Assembly (NCBI GenBank): GCA_903892415.1 | Contig: CAITIQ010000230.1 | Span: 1 to 64,000 of the forward strand | Length of the DNA: 64,000 nt | Origin: an uncultured delta proteobacterium | GTDB lineage: Bacteria; Myxococcota_A; Polyangia; Polyangiales; Polyangiaceae | Direction of reading: 5' to 3' | Part shown: piece after piece, positions 34,087-41,900 of the stretch | Layout: every line of letters begins with the position of its first letter | Numbering within the stretch: position 1 is the first letter of the stretch | Notes under the pieces: generated by a model | What the model saw: the letters and a program-made list of their open reading frames with translations, nothing else | Told to the model about the DNA's origin: nothing | The model's database searches: none | Translations under genes and position numbers: made by a program

Positions 34087-34158
34087 GCGCAAACCGCTCG
34101 CACGCCAACGCAAACCTACCCGCAGACCGACGCAAACTCGCCGCAGGCCGACGCAAAA
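34087..34158. repeat. Four direct CGCAAA repeats at 21-22 bp spacing
   Basis: The 7-8 base unit a/gCGCAAAc begins at 34087, 34108, 34130 and 34151, i.e. spaced 21, 22 and 21 bp, two helical turns apart. It lies 40-110 bases upstream of the small gene at 34197, so it could be a multi-site operator. Confidence 0.5.
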
Positions 34159-34196
34159 ATTTGGCCCAGTACCGCGCTGAGGCGTACGGCAGGTGC

Positions 34197-34460
34197 ATGT
34201 CCACGAAGGTCGCCCTCGCCACGGAACTGCGCCGCGCACTCGGCGAGATGCTCGCTCTCCAGGCCCAAGGTGGTTTGCATCCCAAGCTGTCCAAGGCCCA
34301 AGGCTTTGTCGACGGCTACATGCGAGCCATGCTGGATTCACGCATGATGACGCAAGAAGAGATGCTCAAGCTCGTCGCTGAGGAGCGCGCCCGTGCGCGT
34401 GGCCCGTCGACGCGTGAGAGCGCCGGCGACGACTACGGCTTCAGCCGCGCCCTCGCCTGA
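34197..34460 (+). CDS. Small conserved-looking helical protein, unknown function
   Basis: 87 residues from ATG 34197, with AGG nearby. The sequence is highly helical: ALATELRRALGEMLALQAQGG, then KAQGFVDGYMRAMLDSRMM, then EEMLKLVAEERARARG. There is no signal peptide or Cys. It could be a small regulator or adaptor. An upstream in-frame ATG at 34161 would place the start in the repeat region and is less likely. Confidence 0.6.
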   Translation: MSTKVALATELRRALGEMLALQAQGGLHPKLSKAQGFVDGYMRAMLDSRMMTQEEMLKLVAEERARARGPSTRESAGDDYGFSRALA

Positions 34461-34481
34461 GTTGATGCAACGTTGAGCAGC

Positions 34482-35648
34482 TCAGGGCTTGAGCTGCTCG
34501 AGCGCCCTGTCGGCCGAGGCCCGCGGGGCGTGGGCGATAGCGACAACGGCGCCCGACTTCGGCACGAACAGCATGCGACAGTGCTCCGGCGTGCGCGCCG
34601 GCAAACGAGTGAGCGCATAGTCGATGGCCAGGCCAACCAGCAGCACGGCGACCCCGAGCGACAAGAACTCGGGCGAACCAGCGCGAGCGCCGTCCATCAC
34701 CAGCCGAAGCCCGATGAAGCTACCGAGCAGCAGTGAGCCGATGCCCACGTACGTCGGCAGGCCGGGGTAGCGCACCTCGCGAGCGGCGATCTGGAGACCG
34801 CCAGCCGGGAGAAAGGTCTCCTGCTCACGCAGCGTCTTGCCGAGCAGCTCGGTGCGCGACTTCACCGTGACGCCGGCTTTGTTGATCGAGATGCTCGCCG
34901 GGCGCTTGAGACGCAGGGCAACGCGCGCGAACGCCGATACCAGCGCCCACAGCGGCAACACGAAGGTCATCAGCAGGAGGGCCGTCCACAGCGGATGGCG
35001 CGGGGCCGACGTGCGCTCCGCCTCGAAGCCGATGGCCGGTCCACTTGCGGCAGGTCCGCCCTCCGAGCTGCGCAGCAGCGTCAGCAGCAGCGGATCGCGC
35101 AGCGTTACGCGAGCGCGCTCGAGCAGCTCGGCCCGTGCGCCCCGGCCGAGCGCCAGCGCCGCTACCAGCGCCGTCGGCCGATCCACCGCAACGTCAGCGT
35201 CGTCGTAGCGCCGCGCCACGTCGAGAAAGGCCTCTGCGAAGCGATTGGCGCGCTCACCGCCGAGGGCGAGCAGCGGCAACACCGGATCAAACGGGCTGTG
35301 GGCCGAGACCCACAGAAGGGCGTGCGCGAGCCGTGCGTCGGTGGAAGGGTCCGTGGAGGCGGCGGCACCGAGCGCGCCCAAGGTTCCAACCAGCGTGCGC
35401 TCTGCACCGGCGGCGGAGGTGCCTTTTTTTAGCGCGCGCAGCACGTTGCCGAAGGAAGTCTCCGCCGCGGCCTCTTCGACGCCGAGCCGCGCCGCAGCCT
35501 CCGAAACGCCTTGGTCCAGCGTTGGTCTGCGCTCATCAAAAGCGGTAAGCATGAGCGTGACCACGAGCTTGTTGAGCGGCTCACGGATAGCGTGGGTATC
35601 CATCTCTTTGATGACCCCCAGCGCGCCGCGATCCAAAGCCTGAACCAT
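34482..35648 (-). CDS. Membrane protein, unknown function
   Basis: 388 residues from the ATG at 35648. A large helical, Ala/Leu-rich N-terminal domain (to about 215) with no Cys precedes a transmembrane segment (LWTALLLMTFVLPLWALVSAFA). A strand-rich region (SINKAGVTVKSRTELLG, LQIAAREVRYPG) follows, then two more membrane segments (TYVGIGSLLLGSFIGLRLVM, FLSLGVAVLLVGLAIDYAL), and a short C-terminal domain. I know no family name. It converges with the small gene at 34197 (21-base gap). Confidence 0.75.
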   Translation of the reverse strand: MVQALDRGALGVIKEMDTHAIREPLNKLVVTLMLTAFDERRPTLDQGVSEAAARLGVEEAAAETSFGNVLRALKKGTSAAGAERTLVGTLGALGAAASTDPSTDARLAHALLWVSAHSPFDPVLPLLALGGERANRFAEAFLDVARRYDDADVAVDRPTALVAALALGRGARAELLERARVTLRDPLLLTLLRSSEGGPAASGPAIGFEAERTSAPRHPLWTALLLMTFVLPLWALVSAFARVALRLKRPASISINKAGVTVKSRTELLGKTLREQETFLPAGGLQIAAREVRYPGLPTYVGIGSLLLGSFIGLRLVMDGARAGSPEFLSLGVAVLLVGLAIDYALTRLPARTPEHCRMLFVPKSGAVVAIAHAPRASADRALEQLKP

Positions 35649-35784
35649 GGCAGGTCTCTAGTTCGAGCGGCGCCGGAGCGGAAGCCCCGACGCATCCTCG
35701 GCGGCGGCGCTGTGACAGGGTACGTCCGCGGTCGCTTGGCCTGAGGTGCGCGCCGGTGGAATCGGCTGTTATCCTTCCGGCCTC

Positions 35785-36666
35785 ATGCTCCGAGCCTCCT
35801 CGATTCTCGCGCTCATCTCGCTCAGCGCGCTCGCGTGCGCGGAGGACTCTGGGCCAGCGACCCTCGCGTCCGCCTCCGCGGCATCCTCCGCGCCGTCCGC
35901 CTTCGCTGGTGCCTCCGCGTCGGCTTCTGCGTCGGCGGTGGCCTCCGCTCCAGCGTCCGCGCCGGGCGTGCCCAAGCTCACGCTCGCGCAGATCATGGCG
36001 GTCAAGATTCCCCCACCCAACCCCGGCCCGTGGGCACATGCGTATGACCAGCTCGAGCGGCTGCTCGGTAAGCCCACGCACCTGGAGGACGGCAAATACG
36101 GCTGGGGCGCGATGGATGGCGCGAGCTGCGGCTACACCCGCCTCTTCAAGGGCAAGGATCCCTTGGGGGAGTACGTCTCTCATTTCGTCTACCCCACCAG
36201 GGCCGAAAAGGGGAGCGGCTATCAGTACGCCGAGTGCACGACCGTCGCTGGCGTTCCACCCGGTCCTCCCGAGGATCCGAACGCTTTGGCGCCTCCAGTC
36301 GACGGGAGTCCCGTGCCCGTCTCGACGTTCCTGGCCAACGTCATCATCGGTCGGTCGAAATGGGACAAGCAGAAGGTGACGTTGGTGGGCAAGGGCATGG
36401 GCAGTTCGATGAGGAGCACGCCCGCCAACCCGGAGCGTTACAGCGTAAAGGTGCTCCTGACTGGCGACGACACCAAAGCAGGAGGCCTCTATTGCACGCT
36501 CGCGAAAGGGGTCCGTGAGCCAGATCCTTCTGCCACCAGCGGCCCCATCATCGCAACAGGGACTGTCCAGGTAAGCGAGCTGGTCCAGCCCACAGGTGAA
36601 CGCATCCTCGTCGCGGGCCTCGTCGATTGTGACTTCGACCGAGTCGGGGCTCCGAGCGGCGAGTGA
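35785..36666 (+). CDS. Lipoprotein with Ala/Ser-rich linker, possible OB-fold domain
   Basis: 293 residues from the ATG at 35785; the longer reading lacks a signal at its start. The signal MLRASSILALISLSALAC has the lipobox SALAC. It is followed by an Ala/Ser-rich linker (to about 60) and a globular region with two parts: a segment with WGAMDGASCGYTRLFKG, and a second with VIIGRSKWDKQKVTLVGKG and VKVLLTGDDTKAGGLYCTL. The second could be the OB-fold (tRNA_anti-like) domain found in some lipoproteins, at low confidence. A convergent hairpin follows. Confidence 0.75.
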   Translation: MLRASSILALISLSALACAEDSGPATLASASAASSAPSAFAGASASASASAVASAPASAPGVPKLTLAQIMAVKIPPPNPGPWAHAYDQLERLLGKPTHLEDGKYGWGAMDGASCGYTRLFKGKDPLGEYVSHFVYPTRAEKGSGYQYAECTTVAGVPPGPPEDPNALAPPVDGSPVPVSTFLANVIIGRSKWDKQKVTLVGKGMGSSMRSTPANPERYSVKVLLTGDDTKAGGLYCTLAKGVREPDPSATSGPIIATGTVQVSELVQPTGERILVAGLVDCDFDRVGAPSGE

Positions 36667-36687
36667 GCCGCGGGCCGAACATAAGCA

Positions 36688-36715
36688 GAACGCCCGCGGT
36701 TGGCCACGGGCGTTC
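36688..36715. terminator. Bidirectional terminator-like hairpin
   Basis: A perfect 9-bp stem, GAACGCCCG and CGGGCGTTC, around a 10-base loop. It sits between convergent stops at 36666 (plus) and 36739 (minus). There is no T tract. Confidence 0.6.
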
Positions 36716-36738
36716 GCTTCAAACCGGTGCGGCTTGCG

Positions 36739-37731
36739 TCACGGGCAGTCGTCGCGCAGCTTGACGCCGGCTGCGGCGAAGTCGGCCAAGAGGCGAACGG
36801 CGTCGGCGCAATCTGCGGTCGCTGCCGAGTCGGTGGCTGCACACCAATCACCCTTGTAGGTGATGACGTTGTTGGCGTCGCGGTTGCACTTGCCGTCGGC
36901 TGAGTCCTCCGGGGCTAGCAACGAACAGAGCGACGCATCCCCGAGCTGCGGCACCTTGACGGCGTCTCCGTCTTCCAGCGTGACAAAGCCCTCGAGCTTG
37001 GCGCCTGCATTGAAGGCCGGATTGGTCGTGTCCGCCTTGCACAGGTTGTTCGGGTCGAGACCGTCGGCGTTGAACGAACCCATGCAGTTGTTGTCGGCCG
37101 AGATCACGCCATCCTTGATCGAGACGCCGCGGAGCGGCAGCAGGATCACGCTCGAGGTATCGGTCGGGCTCGTGTAAATCGGCACGACGACGTCCTCGGT
37201 ACCCTCGAGCGTGAAGGCGTCGGAGCCGTCGATCGTCAGCGGCAACTCGAGCGGCGCCACATCGAAGCCGTCGATCGTCTCGTTGATGAAGCAGTAGCCG
37301 TTGTCTGGGTTGGTCTCGAGCACGGCGCCGCCGGTGCGGAGGATGCCGGCCGTCTTGTCGAAGGTCAGGATCCAGTTGAAGCTGCCGTCTCCGCTGAACA
37401 GCACCAAGCTGTCTTTGGTGACGCACTGCTCGTAGTCCGGCGTGATGCCGGTGGAGAGCAGACCAGCGACGACTGGGGAGGCCAGCGCTGCGGGGGCGCT
37501 CAGCTGCAGGTCCACGATGCGCAGCGAGAAAACGTCTTTTCCGGTGTTGTCCTCGAAGGCAACGCAGTCACTCACCACCGATGGACAACCTTCAGCGGGA
37601 GCACAAGCGCCACCGGCGGGAGCTCCGCCGCTGTCTCCCGTCGTTGACGAGGAACCCGAATCTCCGCAGCCGACGGCTAGGAAAGGAGCAACAACAAGCA
37701 CCGAAAGTACGGACACAGAAATTCGCATCAT
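36739..37731 (-). CDS. Lipoprotein, unknown function
   Basis: 330 residues from the ATG at 37731, with GAGG five bases upstream. The signal ends in LAVGC, with a Ser/Gly linker to about residue 45. The body is strand-rich with at least eight Cys; segments include LRIVDLQLSAPAALASPVVAG, LLPLRGVSIKDGVISADNNC and KLEGFVTLEDGDAVKVP. It shares a general layout with the lipoprotein at 45297-46373 (Asp-rich inner repeats, Cys-containing end, GxxS/T strands). I regard that as a possible distant family link, not established. No catalytic motif is visible. Confidence 0.78.
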   Translation of the reverse strand: MMRISVSVLSVLVVAPFLAVGCGDSGSSSTTGDSGGAPAGGACAPAEGCPSVVSDCVAFEDNTGKDVFSLRIVDLQLSAPAALASPVVAGLLSTGITPDYEQCVTKDSLVLFSGDGSFNWILTFDKTAGILRTGGAVLETNPDNGYCFINETIDGFDVAPLELPLTIDGSDAFTLEGTEDVVVPIYTSPTDTSSVILLPLRGVSIKDGVISADNNCMGSFNADGLDPNNLCKADTTNPAFNAGAKLEGFVTLEDGDAVKVPQLGDASLCSLLAPEDSADGKCNRDANNVITYKGDWCAATDSAATADCADAVRLLADFAAAGVKLRDDCP

Positions 37732-37773
37732 GGTTCCCTCGCGAAGATAGTAGTGACGGTAAAGACGGCGTGG

Positions 37774-38724
37774 TCAGGCCGGTGTGAGCTCGAACAGGGC
37801 GCGAATCTGAAGTACGCGCGCCTCGACACTAGCCGTGTCCAGAAGCTCCACCTTAGCAGTGCCAACGCCCTCGACGCAGCGGGATGCAGTCGCACTGCCG
37901 TAAATCATCGCGGTCCGTGCGTGTTTTGACAGGGCCTCACGGCCAGCAGCGGTGCCGCCCTCGCCGGTAACGTGCTGCGCTAGCGCTCCGACGAAGCCGC
38001 CTGCGAAGCTGTCTCCGGCGCCAGTCGGATCGACGACGTCCTCGAGCGGGAAGCCCGGTACCGCGAAGATGCCGGTGTCGTCGAACAACATCGCCCCGTG
38101 CTCGCCGCGCTTGATGATCAGCGAGTGCGGACCCATCTTGCGGATCTCGAGCGCGGCCTTGCGGATGTTGTGGATGCCCGAAAGATCGCGCGCCTCTTCG
38201 TCGTTGATGATCAACACGTCGACGCGGTTGAGCAGCGAAACGAGCTTCTCGCGCTCGCCTTTGATCCAGAAGTTCATCGTGTCGGCGATGATGATTTGCG
38301 GACGGCCGACCTGGTTGAGCACGTCGGCCTGCAGCGCCGGGTGGATGTTGCCGAGCAGCACGATCGGTGAAGAGGCAGACTCGGCCGGGATCTTCGGCGC
38401 GAAGTCGGCGAACACGTTGAGCTGTGTATCCAGCGTGGTGCGCGAGGCGAGGTCCGCGTCGTAACGCCCGGCCCAGCGGAAGGTCTTGCCTTTGGCGCGC
38501 TCGATGCCCTCGGTGCGAACTCCGCGCGCTGCGAGCGACTTGATCGTCGCCTCCGGGAAATCGTCACCGACGATCGCCACGACGCGCACCTCGGTGAAGG
38601 TGGATGCGGCGAAGGCGGCGTACGTTGCCGAGCCGCCGAGCGTGTCTTTGAAGTTGCCGGACGGGAGCTCGAGGTCGTCAAACGCCATCGAACCGACGAT
38701 GAGAACAGGGGCGCGAGATTTCAC
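37774..38724 (-). CDS. PfkB-family sugar or nucleoside kinase
   Basis: 316 residues from a GTG at 38724, which has GGA about six bases upstream and does not overlap gmk; an upstream reading would. The family opening LIVGSMAFDDLELPSGNFK and the Gly-Gly segment LGGSATYAAFAAS are present, as is the catalytic C-terminal motif DPTGAGDSFAGGFVG with the anion-hole Gly and base Asp. It phosphorylates a sugar, nucleoside or related alcohol; the exact substrate cannot be read. It is the last gene of the minus-strand block with gmk, yicC and the epimerase, 28 bases downstream of gmk. Confidence 0.9.
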   Translation of the reverse strand: MKSRAPVLIVGSMAFDDLELPSGNFKDTLGGSATYAAFAASTFTEVRVVAIVGDDFPEATIKSLAARGVRTEGIERAKGKTFRWAGRYDADLASRTTLDTQLNVFADFAPKIPAESASSPIVLLGNIHPALQADVLNQVGRPQIIIADTMNFWIKGEREKLVSLLNRVDVLIINDEEARDLSGIHNIRKAALEIRKMGPHSLIIKRGEHGAMLFDDTGIFAVPGFPLEDVVDPTGAGDSFAGGFVGALAQHVTGEGGTAAGREALSKHARTAMIYGSATASRCVEGVGTAKVELLDTASVEARVLQIRALFELTPA

Positions 38725-38752
38725 GGTCGTTCCTTTTGCAGAGTTACGAAAG

Positions 38753-39394
38753 TCAGCTGGACGCTTCTCGTTTTGCTTCGGAGAGCAAGCTCTCACATCG
38801 GCGGGCCCAGCGCTCTCGTTTGCAGCGCTCAGCCAACACGATTCCCCGCAGACGGCCATAGGCCTGATCGACGTCGTCGTTCACAATCACATAGTCGAAA
38901 AATCCGTAGTGAGCGATCTCGCCTTTGGCGGCGGCAAGTCGCCGGGTCGTCGTCGCCTCGTCTTCGGTACCGCGCCCGCGCAACCTGCGCTCGAGCTCCG
39001 CGAGTGACGGCGGTAACACGAACACGCCGACCGCCTCGGGGAAGTGCGCCTTGATTTGCCGCGCGCCCTGATAGTCGATGTCGAACATCACGCCGCCAGC
39101 GCTCTCGCGGGCCAGATCGATCTCCCGCACGGTGGTGCCGTAAAGGTTGCCGTGCACCTCGGCGTGCTCGGCGAAAGCGCCCGCACGAATCATCTTCTCG
39201 AAGCTCGGCCGGTCCACGAAGTGGTACTCGCGCCCGTCCACCTCGGTGGGCCGCGGGCGGCGGGTGGTGTGCGAAACGCTGAAGCGGAGGTTGGGAAATT
39301 CACCGCGCAGCCGATTCGAAAGCGTGGTTTTGCCAGCGCCGGAGGGAGAGGAAAGGATGAGCAGAAGAAAGTCGTCCACTCGCTCACTCAACAT
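38753..39394 (-). CDS. gmk: Guanylate kinase
   Basis: 213 residues, the normal length. P-loop SSPSGAGKTT at the start, the GMP-binding SHTTRRPRPTEVDGREYHF, and HGNLYGT with the substrate Tyr. It converts GMP and ATP to GDP and ADP, the step feeding GTP and (p)ppGpp pools. The start overlaps the yicC stop by 11 bases, as in many proteobacterial yicC-gmk pairs; the usual next gene, rpoZ, is not here. A RelA/SpoT-like gene lies three genes upstream in the same block. Confidence 0.97.
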   Translation of the reverse strand: MLSERVDDFLLLILSSPSGAGKTTLSNRLRGEFPNLRFSVSHTTRRPRPTEVDGREYHFVDRPSFEKMIRAGAFAEHAEVHGNLYGTTVREIDLARESAGGVMFDIDYQGARQIKAHFPEAVGVFVLPPSLAELERRLRGRGTEDEATTTRRLAAAKGEIAHYGFFDYVIVNDDVDQAYGRLRGIVLAERCKRERWARRCESLLSEAKREASS

Positions 39395-40262
39395 TTTGCA
39401 CCTGCTCCCGCAATCTTTCGAGTTCTACGCGGATCTCAACGGTTTTCTGTGAGACGGAGGCATCCTGCGCCTTGGCCGAGAGCGTTGTGGCTTCTCTCAG
39501 GATCTCTTGCAACAGAAAGTCCAACCTGCGACCGGATACCGGGCCCGGCCCGCTGCTGCAGATCTCGATGAAGGCCGACAGGTGCGTGCGACCACGTGCG
39601 AGCTCTTCACTCACGTCGCTGCGATCGACGAGCAACGCCACCTCGAGCTCGGCGCGCGCTCGATCCAGCTCAGGCGCGATCGAAGCGAGTCGATCGAGGA
39701 AGCGGGCCCGCAAGCGCACGGGCGCGTCTTTGACCGCGCTCTCAACGGCCTCGAGCAGGCTCAGTGCCGCAGTCCCACGCTGCACCAGCTCTTGGCGCAT
39801 CGCTTCTCCTTCCCGCCGCCGGTCCGCCTTCAGGCTGGTGAGCGCAGCGTTGACCGCCTGCTCGACCAACGGAAGCAGATCGGCTCGCTCGCCTCGGTCG
39901 ATCATCACGCCGGGCGCCGCGACGATCTGCTCGAGCGTGCAACGGTCGCGGAGCCCGAGCTCCTCGGCCAGTGCGTCGAGCTCCTCCTTCACCTGCCGAG
40001 CGCGCGCCCTGTCGATCAGATCGGCCGGCTCGAGCGTGGCGGATGAGCGCAGCAAAACCTCGACCCGCCCACGCCCAACGGCCTTCCGAACCAGCTGCTC
40101 ACAGAGCAGCGCGTGGACGGCGAGCTGATCCGGCGTGCGCACGCGGACGTCGAGCGAACGCGAGTTGACCGAGCGGATCTCAGCGGTGATTCGCGAAGAA
40201 GACGACTCGGCGTGACCCACGCCAAAACCCGTCATGCTGAAAAGAACAACCGAAGCTTCCAT
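39384..40262 (-). CDS. yicC: YicC-family endoribonuclease-like protein
   Basis: 292 residues from ATG 40262; MTGFGVGHAE at residue 10 is a second possible start (40235), and neither has a clear ribosome site. Features typical of YicC: MTGFG at the N-terminus, the segment SVNSRSLDVRVRTPDQL, and a C-terminal ETTLSAKAQD-like helix (REATTLSAKAQDASVS). Members of the family are reported to act on RNA. The gene overlaps gmk by 11 bases and lies 12 bases after the epimerase. Confidence 0.93.
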   Translation of the reverse strand: MEASVVLFSMTGFGVGHAESSSSRITAEIRSVNSRSLDVRVRTPDQLAVHALLCEQLVRKAVGRGRVEVLLRSSATLEPADLIDRARARQVKEELDALAEELGLRDRCTLEQIVAAPGVMIDRGERADLLPLVEQAVNAALTSLKADRRREGEAMRQELVQRGTAALSLLEAVESAVKDAPVRLRARFLDRLASIAPELDRARAELEVALLVDRSDVSEELARGRTHLSAFIEICSSGPGPVSGRRLDFLLQEILREATTLSAKAQDASVSQKTVEIRVELERLREQVQNVE

Positions 40263-40274
40263 CGAAAGGTAGGT

Positions 40275-41294
40275 TCAAGCCCAGAGCTTGGACATCACGG
40301 CGGAGGCCGCCGAACGCCCTTCTTTACGCAAGGTGCGCAGGTATTCAATCGTTGAGGGCAAGCCCTCTTCCCAGCGGACGAGCGGAGCGAAGCCGAGCAG
40401 CTCACGCGCCCGAGTTATGTCGCCGAGGGAGTGTCGAATGTCGCCGGCTCGCGGAGGATCGTGAATGACCTCGACCGGCGGACTTCCTTGGGTGGACTGA
40501 GCGAGCCGTCGGCCGATTTCTTCCACCAGGCCCAATAGCTCCACTCGTCGCTCACCAGCGATGTTGACGATCTCGCCGCTTAGCTTCTTGCTGCAGTCTG
40601 CTGCGAGCAGATTGGCGGTCACCGTGTTCTTCACGAAGGAGAAATCACGCGTTTGCTTGCCGTCGCCAAAGAGATGGATGGCCTGCCCGTCGAGCGCTTG
40701 ATTGACGAACTTCGGAATGGCGGCGGCGTAGGCGCCGTCGGGGGATTGGTTGGGCCCGAACACGTTGAAGTAGCGCAGGCTGAGCGTCTCGAGCCCGTAG
40801 ATCGACGCGAAGACCTTGAGCGAAAGCTCTCCGGTGACCTTGGTGATCGCGTAGGGGGAGAGCGGCATCGTCGGCATGGTTTCGCGTTTCGGCAGCTCTT
40901 CGGTCTCGCCGTAGGCCGAACTCGAAGCGGCGAAGATCACCCGGCGAACGCCTTGGTGACGTGCGACGTCGAGCACCGTAGTCGTGCCGACGACATTGAC
41001 CGAGGTGCTCTCGACCGGGAAGGCGACCGACTTGGGTACGCTGCCGAGAGCGCCCTGGTGAAAGCACACCTCCACGCCCTGCATCGCCTCCGCGAGCGCG
41101 CTGGCGTCGCGGATGTCTGCGGTGATCCTTTCGATCTTCGATTGGTCGGGAATCCCGTCGAGGTTCTCCCAAAAGCCGGTCGCGAGGTTGTCCAACGCGC
41201 GCACGCGCTCGCCTCGAGAGACGAGCGCAGCAACGAGGTTCGAGCCAATGAAGCCCGCAGCCCCAGTGACGAGGAACTTAACCTTCGCGTTCAT
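40275..41294 (-). CDS. NAD-dependent epimerase/dehydratase, UDP-sugar 4-epimerase type
   Basis: 339 residues. Rossmann motif TGAAGFIGSNLV at the start, catalytic SSSAYGE plus YAITK (YxxxK), and the RYFNVFGPNQSPDGAYAAAIP block seen in UDP-GlcNAc/UDP-glucose 4-epimerases of the WbpP/GalE group. It likely interconverts UDP-hexoses for surface polysaccharide synthesis. In the window it is flanked by yicC and a DUF507 gene, with no glycosyltransferases nearby. The start is the ATG at 41294. Confidence 0.93.
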   Translation of the reverse strand: MNAKVKFLVTGAAGFIGSNLVAALVSRGERVRALDNLATGFWENLDGIPDQSKIERITADIRDASALAEAMQGVEVCFHQGALGSVPKSVAFPVESTSVNVVGTTTVLDVARHQGVRRVIFAASSSAYGETEELPKRETMPTMPLSPYAITKVTGELSLKVFASIYGLETLSLRYFNVFGPNQSPDGAYAAAIPKFVNQALDGQAIHLFGDGKQTRDFSFVKNTVTANLLAADCSKKLSGEIVNIAGERRVELLGLVEEIGRRLAQSTQGSPPVEVIHDPPRAGDIRHSLGDITRARELLGFAPLVRWEEGLPSTIEYLRTLRKEGRSAASAVMSKLWA

Positions 41295-41309
41295 CGGGCA
41301 GCTCGCGGA

Positions 41310-41819
41310 CTAGAGACCTTTTCTTCGCTGAATCTCAGACATCACGCGCTGGTACTCAATTTCCCAGGTCTGCGAGCCTTCCTTGACGTGCTTGAGCTTG
41401 CCGCGGACCTCTGTCTCGAGGGCCTCGTCGAGATCCAGGTACTTGCGCAGCGTAGGACGCATGGCGCGACGCAGCTCGTGGTCTTCCCCAAACACCTCGT
41501 CGACGCTGCCGGAGTGCATCAGCATCTCGATGCACTGATCCAGCAGGTAGTCGAACATCTCGTCGCCGATCTTGATGCCCTTTTGATCGGCGGCGAGTCG
41601 GCGTAGCCGGCCGAGCTCGGAAGCAGGCGTGTTGCGCACCTCCATCAGATGCTTGGCTCGATCATTCACTTCGCGCTCGGCCTCGAGGTAGGCGTTGAAC
41701 ACGCTCTCCAGGTCCCGAATGACCTCCGCCTTGCTGAGGACCTCCACGAGCTTCGAGCTCATGAGGCCCGTCACCAACTCTTCCGAGAGACTCTTTACCT
41801 TGCCGCTATATAGTCGCAT
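41310..41819 (-). CDS. DUF507-family protein
   Basis: 169 residues from ATG 41819. The beginning MRLYSGKVKSLSEELVTGLM and the following long helices match the DUF507 pattern known in delta-proteobacteria and aquificae (an all-helical cytoplasmic protein). No catalytic residues are visible. It precedes the epimerase (15-base gap) in the block. An 81-base gap separates it from the RelA/SpoT-like gene upstream on the same strand. Confidence 0.75.
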   Translation of the reverse strand: MRLYSGKVKSLSEELVTGLMSSKLVEVLSKAEVIRDLESVFNAYLEAEREVNDRAKHLMEVRNTPASELGRLRRLAADQKGIKIGDEMFDYLLDQCIEMLMHSGSVDEVFGEDHELRRAMRPTLRKYLDLDEALETEVRGKLKHVKEGSQTWEIEYQRVMSEIQRRKGL

Positions 41820-41900
41820 GAGCCGATTTCCCTTCGCACGAAGCTCCCGCGACGTCGAAGGAAAAGACCGGTTTTGGTCGGCTGCGCAGGGCTTATTGGA

